DNA of 16,812 nt, taken from NCBI GenBank assembly GCA_002317385.1, contig DCJH01000052.1:42886-59697 (forward strand), given 5' to 3'. Shown one piece after another: positions 6,602 to 14,072 of the stretch. Positions within the stretch are counted from its first letter, which is position 1. Each line of letters begins with the position of its first letter. A program made the position numbers and the translations under genes. The stretch is from Prevotella sp. UBA1705 (GTDB lineage: Bacteria > Bacteroidota > Bacteroidia > Bacteroidales > Bacteroidaceae). The notes below the pieces were generated by a model that worked only from the letters and a program-made list of their open reading frames with translations, was not told the origin of the DNA and did no database searches.

Positions 6602-7999
6602 CTACTGCGCAAAGGTCTTGAAATTCACGTTTTCGAGCCTCAGCTCGCAGTTGGGAGAGATGTCCTTGTCCTTGCCTGTATAGAATATGGTGGTATTTCG
6701 AATGTCGATGCCGTGCACCATGCCGGGCTGTCCGTCGGCCTTGATGCCGGTCTTAGCCCCATAGCACACCACGTCGGAGATGTGGATATCGGTGAAGTCG
6801 GGCAGGTATCTGGTCTCCCGGTTCTCCTTGGCTTGTGCCCCCACATGGTTGTCGAAGTAGTCGCATTGGAACACGATGGCCTCATCTTTGATATCGGTCA
6901 TATAGATGTTGGAGATGTAGATATCCTTCGTCACGCCCCCTCGTCCGGCCGAACTCTTAAACCGAAGTCCGGTGTCGGTACCGGCAAAGGTGTTGTTGTG
7001 CACGTAGATGTTGTTCATGCCACCGCAGAATTCAGACCCGATGACAAACCCGCCATGGGCATGATACACCGTGTTGTCCTGGATGTTGATATTCTCGCAG
7101 GGGCCGTCGGCCGCCCCCTTGTCGCCCACGCCACCCTTCATGCAGATGCCGTCGTCGCCGGCATTGATGGTGTTGTTCACGATAAGCACGTTCTTGCAGT
7201 TGCCGATGTCGATGGCGTCACCGTTCTGCGCACTCCACGGACAGTCCACCTTGATGCCGTCTACGATGACATTGGTGCAGCGCTGGGGCACGAAGTGGAA
7301 TTTGGGCGAGTTGCGAAGCGTCACGCCTTGGATAAGCACGTTGTCGCAATCGGTAAATCTCACGAGGTGGGTGCGCATCTTCTCCTGTGCATCATAGGTA
7401 GAGGATACATTCGGAAGATGCTTTAAATCAAACGGATACCACAGGCTTCCGTCGGCGGTCACCGTGCCACCCATAGCCCTATATTGGTTCCATTCGGCAT
7501 CGCTCACCTTGCTTCGCTTCACCGGTCGCCAGTATTCGCCGTTGCCGTCGATGGTTCCTTCGCCGGTCACCGAGATATTCTTGCGCTTCGAGGCGGTAAG
7601 TCCGGGCTTCGCCTTGGTGTCTGCCAGTCCGTCTTTCACGGGAATGAGGTCGCGCTTGTCGGGCGAGAACACGATGAGGGCATGGCGATCCAGATGCAGG
7701 TCGATGTTGTCTTTGAGCGAGATGAGACCGGTGAGCCATACGCCTGCCGGCACAACGAGATGGCCGCCGCCCCGCTTGCTGAGGGCCGAGATGGCTTTGG
7801 CAAAGGCCTCGGTGTTGAGTTGTGTGCCGTCGCCCACAGCCCCGAAGTCTGTCAGGTTCACCCAGTTGTCGGGGATGACGGGTGCCACCACCAGGGGCAT
7901 GGGCTTGGGCAGGTGGGCGTAATACTTGCTGTAGTCTGTCTGCGCGCCTATCGTGAGCGTCAGCAACAGTGCGAGACAAGTGAGCAATGATTTCTTCAT
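6602..7999 (-). CDS. Glycoside hydrolase family 28 (polygalacturonase-like), secreted
   Basis: A 465-residue enzyme with a Sec-type signal peptide (MKKSLLTCLALLLTLTIGA, about 1-19, with cleavage before QTDY) and a right-handed parallel beta-helix. GH28 catalytic elements occur in order: NGDAID (about 259-264, for NTDG), GDDGICMKGG (about 281-290), HGGFVIGSE (about 316-324) and RFKS (about 346-349, for RIK). The family cleaves alpha-1,4-galacturonic acid linkages in pectin, endo or exo; the mode is not clear here. The N-terminal FGAVGDGTQLNTEAF (about 52-66) is typical. No SusC/SusD, other pectinase or regulator lies nearby, so it is not in an evident polysaccharide utilisation locus. The signal lacks a twin-arginine, so its closeness to tatAC is not explained by its own export. 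Confidence 0.9.
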   Translation of the reverse strand: MKKSLLTCLALLLTLTIGAQTDYSKYYAHLPKPMPLVVAPVIPDNWVNLTDFGAVGDGTQLNTEAFAKAISALSKRGGGHLVVPAGVWLTGLISLKDNIDLHLDRHALIVFSPDKRDLIPVKDGLADTKAKPGLTASKRKNISVTGEGTIDGNGEYWRPVKRSKVSDAEWNQYRAMGGTVTADGSLWYPFDLKHLPNVSSTYDAQEKMRTHLVRFTDCDNVLIQGVTLRNSPKFHFVPQRCTNVIVDGIKVDCPWSAQNGDAIDIGNCKNVLIVNNTINAGDDGICMKGGVGDKGAADGPCENINIQDNTVYHAHGGFVIGSEFCGGMNNIYVHNNTFAGTDTGLRFKSSAGRGGVTKDIYISNIYMTDIKDEAIVFQCDYFDNHVGAQAKENRETRYLPDFTDIHISDVVCYGAKTGIKADGQPGMVHGIDIRNTTIFYTGKDKDISPNCELRLENVNFKTFAQ

Positions 8000-8030
8000 A
8001 ATTAGGTAGTTAAGTGTTTGTATTCATCCG

Positions 8031-8038
8031 CAAAGGTA
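8031..8038 (-). promoter_or_regulatory. -7 box for the GH28(-tatA-tatC) transcript
   Basis: CAAAGGTA on the plus strand reads TACCTTTG on the minus strand, matching TAnnTTTG, 31 bp upstream of the GH28 start. The -33 position 20 bp further (8059-8062) reads TATG, so the upstream element is weak. Confidence 0.5.
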
Positions 8039-8090
8039 ATGAAATGCTTCGTATATCGCATAGCCCATGGTTGATTTAACTTTATTTTGA

Positions 8091-8117
8091 TGCGCCGCGA
8101 GGCTTTCCAGCCGCGCA
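8091..8117 (-). terminator. Hairpin downstream of the SDR gene
   Basis: TGCGC (8091-8095) pairs with GCGCA (8113-8117), and GGCT (8101-8104) with AGCC (8109-8112), separated by an asymmetric bulge and closed by a 4-nt loop. It lies 25 bp after the SDR stop and before the GH28 promoter. It lacks a T-run on the minus strand, so termination is uncertain. Confidence 0.35.
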
Positions 8118-8141
8118 ATCTCATCTCCTGCCAGAGGCGAT

Positions 8142-8849
8142 TCACCGCTCCAATCGCCAGCCGTTGTCCTGATGATAGATCATCTGGCGTGTCATTCCGC
8201 CGTCTATGCAGATGTTCTCTCCGGTGATAAATCCTGCCCGGTCGGAGCAGAGAAAGAGCACCATCGAGGCGATGTCCATCGGTTTTCCCACGCGTCCCGC
8301 TGGTTGTTGCAGCGCGTCGGGGCCAGTGAAATCGGTGCCGGTGGTGTCGGTCCAGCCCGGCGAGATGGAGTTCACCCTCGCCTTGCCTGCCAAACTCACA
8401 GCCAGCGCGTGGGTGAGCGCGGCTATGCCACCCTTAGCTGCCGTATAGCTCTCGGTCTGAGGCTGACTCATCCGGTCGCGCGAGGACGAGATATTCACGA
8501 TGCTCGCGCCCTCGGCCAGGTGGTCTTTCAGGAGTTTGGTGAGGTAGAACGGCGCCGTGACACCCACGCTCAGGGCATATTCAAACTCCTCATACGTACA
8601 CTCGTCAATGCCTTTCATCAGCGGCAGCGCGTTGTTCACGATGCAGTCCACCTGTCCATAGTGCTCTATCACCTGCCGCGCGAAGGCCTCCAGCACCGTC
8701 TTGTCGGCAATGTCGCCTACAAAATGGTCGCCCTCCTGCCTGTCGATGACGCACACCTGGGCCCCAGTCTTGCGAAACTCGTCAGCAATACACTTCCCGA
8801 TGCCTTGTGCACCGCCGGTGATCACCACCACTTTATCTTGCCTTTCCAT
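8142..8849 (-). CDS. Short-chain dehydrogenase/reductase (SDR family)
   Basis: A 235-residue classical SDR. The Rossmann motif TGGAQGIG (11-18) is followed by Asp36 at the end of the second strand, which favours NAD(H). NNA is at 72-74, and the catalytic set is Ser121-123, Tyr135 and Lys139 (YTAAK). SPGWTD and the C-terminal ENICIDGGMT are typical of the FabG-like branch. The substrate is unknown; sugar, steroid or acyl substrates are all possible. The frame is open to 8906, but a -7 box at 8877-8884 lies inside that extension and the ATG at 8849 (MERQDKVVVITGG) fits the family start. It stands alone, with a separate promoter for the downstream GH28 gene. Confidence 0.88.
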   Translation of the reverse strand: MERQDKVVVITGGAQGIGKCIADEFRKTGAQVCVIDRQEGDHFVGDIADKTVLEAFARQVIEHYGQVDCIVNNALPLMKGIDECTYEEFEYALSVGVTAPFYLTKLLKDHLAEGASIVNISSSRDRMSQPQTESYTAAKGGIAALTHALAVSLAGKARVNSISPGWTDTTGTDFTGPDALQQPAGRVGKPMDIASMVLFLCSDRAGFITGENICIDGGMTRQMIYHQDNGWRLER

Positions 8850-8876
8850 CTTCCTTTTGTTTAGATTCCTTACCGC

Positions 8877-8884
8877 CAAAGTTA
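8877..8884 (-). promoter_or_regulatory. -7 box for the SDR gene
   Basis: CAAAGTTA on the plus strand reads TAACTTTG on the minus strand, an exact TAnnTTTG match 27 bp upstream of the ATG at 8849. It supports that start over the one at 8906. The -33 region (8905-8908) is not recognisable. Confidence 0.5.
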
Positions 8885-8978
8885 CCACTTTTATCCTAAT
8901 CGCCATCCATCTCCTTTGTTTTATTTTTCGTCAACCTCCTCCCCCTTACCTCAATTCCACCAAAAGACAATGACTCAG

Positions 8979-9390
8979 TAGGGACATGCCCCGTGCATGT
9001 CTGCACCGCCGGAGGGCAAGACACACCCATTCTTTTTTGACATAACTACATAATCTCAATCATAACCACATATTTTCTTGTTCTATCTTGATAACTTAAG
9101 GACAAATGTCTGTCCATAATGACATATTATTTATATGGTATCTCTATGACATAGGGAACGCTCCGAGTTTCAAAAAAGGATAAAACCACCGGCATAGAAA
9201 ATACCCAAAGATTCCACCAACAGGGTAATCAGCCTGTTATTGTGAAAAGATTTATGTCATTATATATTATATATGCCCGTTATGTAGTTCTGTCTAAAAC
9301 CCCGGATATAATGTTATTCTGTTACTATCTCTATTTATTCTGTCGGGGACAGCCATGCGGCGGTGCGGACATCCACGGGAGATATCCCTA
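8979..9390. repeat. Non-coding element bounded by 33-bp imperfect inverted repeats
   Basis: The left end 8979-9011 (starting TAGGGACATGCCCCGTG) and the inverted right end 9358-9390 match at 28 of 33 positions. Inside are further inverted matches: GACATAACTACATAA at 9039-9053 against the complement of 9280-9294 (14 of 15), and ATAATGACATA near 9117 against the complement of 9252-9262. The 410-bp interior is A/T-rich, unlike the G/C-rich ends and neighbouring genes, and has no convincing gene. It also contains small palindromes (GACAAATGTC at 9101-9110; CTGTC-GGG-GACAG at 9340-9352). It fills the gap between the SDR promoter and the DUF4153 gene. It could be a MITE-like element or a family-specific intergenic repeat; no flanking duplication was recognised. 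Confidence 0.6.
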
Positions 9391-9458
9391 CTATTAGGTC
9401 GGCAATCAGGTAAGAAACGGCGGGTGTCGGGCATGAGTTTTCCCTCTCTACGGTGTAA

Positions 9459-9484
9459 GGGCAAGGGGGAGATGAGGCTTGCCC
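9459..9484 (-). terminator. Hairpin downstream of the DUF4153-like gene
   Basis: GGGCAAG (9459-9465) and CTTGCCC (9478-9484) form a perfect 7-bp stem with a 12-nt loop, beginning 7 bp after the stop of the minus-strand gene. No T-run follows on the minus strand, so it is a possible terminator or 3' stabiliser. Confidence 0.4.
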
Positions 9485-9491
9485 GGTGTCT

Positions 9492-11168
9492 CTAATAGAA
9501 GATATACGCATTGAACGTGAGGCTGTGGGTATCTTCTATATAGGTCAACTCGTCGAGATATAGCGTGGCCTCGGGCATAGTGACGACGGCAGGACGGGCG
9601 GAGGTGTTGGCAAATTCCTGGAGCTCACGGCAGGAGAAGGTGAGCGGGATGGGGAGCTTCTGCCGGTTTGCCTTTACGGTGACGGTGCAACGCAGGGTGT
9701 CGCCCGTGCGAACGACATCTTCGGCCGTGAAATATCCGCTGACCATATTGTGGCGGTTTTCAGGCAGAATCAGGGTGTTGTTATCCGAATCATAGTTGGA
9801 GAGGAGGCGGATGTCGTTCGGTTTCATCGCTACCTCAGTATCCATGGTTCTCAATAAGGCCAGCGCCTGCGGGTCGGCCAGACGGGCGAGCTCGTGGGAC
9901 TTGTAGGTCGTGGCGAGATATTGAAGCACCTCGCTCACCCGCCGATGGGCCTCGGTGGTGTCGCGCTGCCATGTCTTCACGTCGGCCTGACGCATGGGCA
10001 GATGGCGGATGCCGTAGGCCTGAAGGGCGCTCACGGCCTTGGCCTGCAGCGATCGGCGCGTGATGTGGGCAAAACTCTGCGGTCCTACCGAGGCCAGCAC
10101 CAGCAGCAGGGCAAACGAGGCAGGTATCCAGCCCAGTCGACTGCCTCGCCGGAGGATGAGCCAGAGGCACACGCCGTAGCACCAGAGGTTGAACAGGGCG
10201 AGATAGAGGCGCAGGACAGTGATACCGTAGTCGCTGAAACGGCGCACGATGCCTACCGTCATGAGCACCAGAAGCGGCAGCACGAGCACCGGCAGCCAGC
10301 GTGTGACGAGCCGGTCGGTCTTATGATTCTCACTGAAACGGGCAGGATAGATGGCCGTGAGCAGCACCACCATCATGAGCATGAGCGTGGAGACGAGCCA
10401 CGACACCCAGCCGTTGGGCAGCTGCCACTGTACGAGAATCTTGGCCGCATAGACGTAGAGCGTGGCGAGATAGGCCACCGTGAGCGGCAGGAAGAGATAG
10501 TGGATGATGGCGTAGCCCCACCTCGGCAGACCCTCGGCACGCTGGTCGTGCTTGCGCTCGCCGTGGGGCAGGAGCTGCAGAAACACGATGGGCGCGATGA
10601 ATCCGCCGCACACTGCCACGACGTCGAGGAATCCATTTTCGGGAATATTGAGCCCAAACAGTTGCTGGAAGGAAGCCAACAGCAGGTTGATGCCCGCCAT
10701 GAGCAGCGCACCCGTGGCCCCGGCCACGATGACGGCAAGCAGTGTGCGGAGCGTGAAATGCCAGAGCGGCAGGTCGGTTTTCTCGCGGATGAACGAGACG
10801 AGAAAGCCTGCCACCACCATGGCCACCATCAGGGCGATGAGTGCCGAGAAGCGGATGATGCCCGGTTCCCACTCGGAAACGAAGTAGAGCATGAAGCCCA
10901 GCCAGGCCAGTTGGGTGGCGAGATGGATACCCCAGCCCCGTGGCCTGCTGCGTTGCTCCTCGTTGTAGAGGTGCACCACGGTGGCCAGCAGAGCGCCCGA
11001 AGCCGGATAGAACAGGGCGAAAAACATGCAGGCTTCGTCTACTATCAGCCTATGGTTCACGCAGATGGCGCATACCGTGAAGGCCACGACCATGAGTATG
11101 CTGACAGGAAAGCGCCTGCCCACCGTCTGAATCTGCTCCCGAATGAGCGCAAGGGATATTCTTTTCAT
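9492..11168 (-). CDS. DUF4153-like polytopic membrane protein
   Basis: A 558-residue membrane protein with about ten to twelve hydrophobic helices (within about 20-385) and a C-terminal non-membrane domain of roughly 170 residues. That domain begins around SFAHITRRSLQAKAVSALQAYGI. The pattern resembles the DUF4153 family common in Bacteroidota, which has no established function. Candidate family features are the short charged loop after the fifth helix and VYAAKILVQWQLPNGWVSW around 247-265. The C-terminal part, with several short strand-like stretches, is probably extracytoplasmic. No partner gene is adjacent in the same direction. It is divergent from the TonB receptor across about 400 bp. 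The family assignment is from overall resemblance. Confidence 0.75.
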   Translation of the reverse strand: MKRISLALIREQIQTVGRRFPVSILMVVAFTVCAICVNHRLIVDEACMFFALFYPASGALLATVVHLYNEEQRSRPRGWGIHLATQLAWLGFMLYFVSEWEPGIIRFSALIALMVAMVVAGFLVSFIREKTDLPLWHFTLRTLLAVIVAGATGALLMAGINLLLASFQQLFGLNIPENGFLDVVAVCGGFIAPIVFLQLLPHGERKHDQRAEGLPRWGYAIIHYLFLPLTVAYLATLYVYAAKILVQWQLPNGWVSWLVSTLMLMMVVLLTAIYPARFSENHKTDRLVTRWLPVLVLPLLVLMTVGIVRRFSDYGITVLRLYLALFNLWCYGVCLWLILRRGSRLGWIPASFALLLVLASVGPQSFAHITRRSLQAKAVSALQAYGIRHLPMRQADVKTWQRDTTEAHRRVSEVLQYLATTYKSHELARLADPQALALLRTMDTEVAMKPNDIRLLSNYDSDNNTLILPENRHNMVSGYFTAEDVVRTGDTLRCTVTVKANRQKLPIPLTFSCRELQEFANTSARPAVVTMPEATLYLDELTYIEDTHSLTFNAYIFY

Positions 11169-11208
11169 TGTATCGGATGTCTTTGATGGAATGAGAATGG
11201 TATTGTTG

Positions 11209-11216
11209 CAAAGATA
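11209..11216 (-). promoter_or_regulatory. -7 box for the DUF4153-like gene
   Basis: CAAAGATA on the plus strand reads TATCTTTG on the minus strand, matching TAnnTTTG, 40 bp upstream of the ATG at 11168. The -33 position (11237-11240) reads TGCC, so only the -7 element is supported. Confidence 0.45.
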
Positions 11217-11501
11217 GGCAAATAGCTTTGTGCGATGGCATGAAGTGGAGAAAAATGTGCCAGCTTAACGTTTTTTATGCTTCAACAGTTAGGTGTCTAT
11301 GCAGAATTGATATTTATATGATATGTTGCCAAGCAACATTGGCTCTTTTCCAGGGTCGCCACCTCGATATGATATGGTAGTATTTCCAAGCATAATGGGT
11401 CGATAGGGCCAGCAAATAGGGTGCTGCCTGCACCTTTCCCCATGCCGACTCTTGGGTATATAGGCATGGAATGGGTCGAGAAAGAATCACGACTTTTGAG
11501 T
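11217..11501. other. Divergent intergenic region with short repeats and hairpins
   Basis: The space between the divergent DUF4153-like and TonB receptor genes holds no convincing gene. ATGTTGC-CAA-GCAACAT (11323-11339) is a perfect 7-bp hairpin. ATATGATATG occurs at 11316-11325 and 11367-11376, and AATGGGTCGA at 11394-11403 and 11470-11479. CCATGCC and GGCATGG flank a 16-nt gap just before the receptor promoter. These may be regulator sites or remnants of an older sequence. No riboswitch consensus was recognised, and most of the region lies upstream of the receptor promoter, so it is not in that transcript. Confidence 0.4.
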
Positions 11502-11533
11502 ATTGCAGCGGCGAATAGATGTGCGTAACTTTG
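11502..11533 (+). promoter_or_regulatory. Bacteroidota-type promoter for the TonB receptor
   Basis: TAACTTTG at 11526-11533 matches TAnnTTTG, with ATTG at 11502-11505 as the -33 element at 20-bp spacing. The box lies 44 bp upstream of the chosen ATG at 11578. It also excludes an upstream in-frame start at 11503. Confidence 0.65.
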
Positions 11534-11577
11534 CAATCGTCAAAATAATGGGTACAAAAATTAATCATTCCAACAAC

Positions 11578-13971
11578 ATGAAAAGACTTTTATTTTTATT
11601 TTTTCTTCAGTTAAGTTATATGGTAAGTATGGCGCAAGGGACTGATGCCATGCTCTTTGGCGACGTGAAAAGCACGACCACGGGGCAGCATCTTCCCTAC
11701 GTCAAGATACAGGTGAAGGGCACGAAGATATCGACCATGACCGACGCCACAGGCCATTTCAAACTGACCAACCTGCCCACGGGACAGCAAGTCGTCGTGG
11801 CGAGCCTTGTGGGATATAAGTCTCAGGAGCAGAAAGTGACCATGTCGATGGACAAGGGCACCGAGGTCTACTTCCAACTCGACGACGATGAGCAGGAAAT
11901 CAACCAGGTGGTGGTGACCGGAACGCGCACGCAGCACTTCGTCAAGGACGTACCCATCCGCACGGAAGTGCTCACTTCGCAGGCCATCAAGAACAAAAAC
12001 GCGCAAAATATCTACGAGGCGCTCGAAGGAGTGCCCGGCATTCGCGTGGAGCAGCAGTGCCAGTTCTGCAACTTCTCGCTGGTGCGCATGCAGGGACTGG
12101 GCGCCGAGCACACACAGGTGCTGGTAGACGGCGAGCCCATCTACTCCGGATTGGCCGGCGTGTACGGCCTGCAGCAGATGGGAACCAACGATGTGGACCG
12201 ACTGGAAATAGTGAAAGGGGCAGGCTCCGCGCTCTATGGAAGCAGCGCTGTGGCCGGTGCCATCAACGTAATTACCAAGGAACCGACCTTCGAGCCGCAG
12301 CTCTCGGCCGACATCCAGATGGGCAACTGGGGCTATAAGAACTATAACGCGTCGGCCTCTACGCGCATGAACAATATCGGTGTGTCTGTTTTCGCCCAGC
12401 GTACAGAGGATGATGCCGTAGACGCTACGCAGGACGGACTGACGCGCGACGTGGTGAAACACAAGGACGGCGTATCTGACCGTGTGGCCTCAAAGCTCAC
12501 CAACCTCGGGGTAGGACTCCATTTCTACAGTCCGTTTGCCAAGAACGACCGACTCGTGGTGCGCGGAAAGGTGATGGAGGAGCACCGTGCAGGCGGCACA
12601 CTGACCAATGATCTCTATCTCAATCCCTACTCTTTGGGCACGGAGGACATCTCGACCAACCGACTCACTGGTGATATTGCCTATCGCTTGCCCATCGGCG
12701 ACCGGGCCGAACTCAACTTCGCCACAGCCTATGTGTACCATAAGCGCAATGCCACCAACGACACTTTCCTGAGCGACTACATGGACTCGCACGACGGACA
12801 GTCGCCCGATGTGCAGATGATGCGCCCCTATGTGGCCAAGGAAAGCACCGTAACACCGTCGCTCTCGCTCACGTTCCGCCTGGGCAACCATGTGCTGCTT
12901 ACCGGTGTACAGGGCTATTTCACCCGACTCCGCGAGACCGGACTCTACTGCATCAACGACTCCACCGACCCGCATCATGGTACGGCCTACACCTCAATCA
13001 GTAAGAAACATGCCAACGAATTCGGCCTCTTCGTGCAGGACGAATGGAGCATTCTGCCCAATCTCGTGGCCGTGCCGGGCGTGCGATTGGATGTGCACGA
13101 GTCGGGCGAGGAGTACACATCGAGTGAGAAAGTGTTCGACGGAACATTCCCCAAGACCAATTTCAAGGCCACAAGAGTGAACCCACGCCTGGCACTGAAA
13201 TATGAGGTGATGCCCTCGCTGGTGCTCCGCGCCAACATCGGGACGGGCTTTCGCGCGCCCTATGGATTCTCAGAGGACCTGCATCTGTGCAGCGGTTCGC
13301 CCCGCGTATGGAAGTCGTCGGACCTGAAGGGCGAGAGCGCTGTGAGCTTTAACCTGTCGGCCGACTACTACGGACACAACTATCAGCTGAGCGCCAACCT
13401 CTTCCGTACTAACCTGCGTGATAAGATTGAGTTTGCCCCGGCATCCGATAACGTGCGCAAACTGGGCTATACCTACCAGTGGGAAAATGTGGATGATGCC
13501 TACGTGCAGGGCCTGGAGCTCACTGCAAAATGGAATCCTGTGCGCAACCTGAAGACCGGATTGAACTGGACTTTCAACCAGGGCAAGTTCAAGCACGTGC
13601 GTGCCGACTGGGCCAACACGCCCTATGCTGAGGCCAGCAAGAACATTTCGCGATTCCCGTCGATGACCGGCGACCTCAACCTGGAGTACACACCGGGCAC
13701 CTGGACCTTCACCGTGCTGGGGTCGTTGCAGGGCAAAATGTATATCGACTATATGAAAGACGACAAGGTGGCCGAGAAAATCAAGGAGACATCTCCGTTC
13801 ATGACCTTCAACGTGAGGGCCGCCAAGCAGATCGGTGCCTTCTCAGTCTATGCCGGAGGAAAGAATATCTTCAGCTATATTCAGGACGAGAAGCACACCG
13901 ACAACGCCGCATTCATGTATGCACCTGTATATGGTGCCACCTGGTATGTGGGCGCCAGCGTGAAAATCTAA
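11578..13971 (+). CDS. TonB-dependent outer-membrane receptor with CxxC in the plug
   Basis: A 797-residue outer-membrane transporter. A signal peptide (about 1-19, ending MVSMAQ) precedes a carboxypeptidase-regulatory-like beta domain (about 24-105). The plug follows (about 115-235), with VVVTGTR, IYEALEGVPGI, MQGLG, LVDGEPIYSGL and VKGAGSALYGSSAVAGAINVI, and then a 22-strand barrel with many aromatic-flanked strands. Plug cysteines sit at 161 and 164 (CQFC), just before the conserved RMQGLG. Energy comes from TonB-ExbBD, and the ligand is unknown: heme, cobalamin, metal or peptide are possible. No SusD, hemophore or metal gene lies next to it, so it is not an obvious polysaccharide receptor. 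It starts at 11578 rather than 11503 or 11548, since only this ATG directly begins a signal peptide (MKRLLFLFFLQ) and the promoter lies at 11502-11533. Confidence 0.92.
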   Translation: MKRLLFLFFLQLSYMVSMAQGTDAMLFGDVKSTTTGQHLPYVKIQVKGTKISTMTDATGHFKLTNLPTGQQVVVASLVGYKSQEQKVTMSMDKGTEVYFQLDDDEQEINQVVVTGTRTQHFVKDVPIRTEVLTSQAIKNKNAQNIYEALEGVPGIRVEQQCQFCNFSLVRMQGLGAEHTQVLVDGEPIYSGLAGVYGLQQMGTNDVDRLEIVKGAGSALYGSSAVAGAINVITKEPTFEPQLSADIQMGNWGYKNYNASASTRMNNIGVSVFAQRTEDDAVDATQDGLTRDVVKHKDGVSDRVASKLTNLGVGLHFYSPFAKNDRLVVRGKVMEEHRAGGTLTNDLYLNPYSLGTEDISTNRLTGDIAYRLPIGDRAELNFATAYVYHKRNATNDTFLSDYMDSHDGQSPDVQMMRPYVAKESTVTPSLSLTFRLGNHVLLTGVQGYFTRLRETGLYCINDSTDPHHGTAYTSISKKHANEFGLFVQDEWSILPNLVAVPGVRLDVHESGEEYTSSEKVFDGTFPKTNFKATRVNPRLALKYEVMPSLVLRANIGTGFRAPYGFSEDLHLCSGSPRVWKSSDLKGESAVSFNLSADYYGHNYQLSANLFRTNLRDKIEFAPASDNVRKLGYTYQWENVDDAYVQGLELTAKWNPVRNLKTGLNWTFNQGKFKHVRADWANTPYAEASKNISRFPSMTGDLNLEYTPGTWTFTVLGSLQGKMYIDYMKDDKVAEKIKETSPFMTFNVRAAKQIGAFSVYAGGKNIFSYIQDEKHTDNAAFMYAPVYGATWYVGASVKI

Positions 13972-13999
13972 GTACACGAGACTATCTCTATCACACAAA

Positions 14000-14040
14000 A
14001 ATGGCAAGTGCTTGCATTGGGATGCAAGTCGCTTGCCATT
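14000..14040. terminator. Strong two-part hairpin between convergent genes
   Basis: An outer 9-bp stem (AATGGCAAG, 14000-14008, with CTTGCCATT, 14032-14040) and an inner 7-bp stem (CTTGCAT, 14011-14017, with ATGCAAG, 14022-14028) are separated by small internal loops and closed by TGGG. On the minus strand it is followed by TTTTTGTG, a good T-run ending the dehydrogenase transcript. The plus-strand side has only GTTCAATTTA, so termination of the receptor gene may be weaker. Confidence 0.75.
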
Positions 14041-14072
14041 GTTCAATTTATCGAATGAAACTGTTTTTTAGC

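Noticed and set aside
6584..7426. 280-codon plus-strand open frame opposite GH28
   Set aside because: The GH28 catalytic motifs are all on the minus strand. The plus-strand product is repetitive Val/Asp/His text from the beta-helix repeats.
8850..8906. Upstream start for the SDR gene at 8906
   Set aside because: The extension is not SDR-like and contains an exact -7 promoter box at 8877-8884.
9894..11186. 430-codon plus-strand open frame opposite the DUF4153-like gene
   Set aside because: It mirrors a recognisable membrane protein. The product is His/Glu/Gln-rich with no start signals or family, typical of an antisense shadow.
11297..11568. Minus-strand open frames of 79 and 84 codons in the divergent intergenic region
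   Set aside because: They have no recognisable domains and no start signals, and they overlap the repeats and promoter of the receptor gene.
11217..11577. Possible cobalamin or other riboswitch upstream of the TonB receptor
   Set aside because: No B12-box-like or other riboswitch consensus was recognised, and most of the region lies upstream of the receptor's -7 box, leaving a leader of only about 40 nt.
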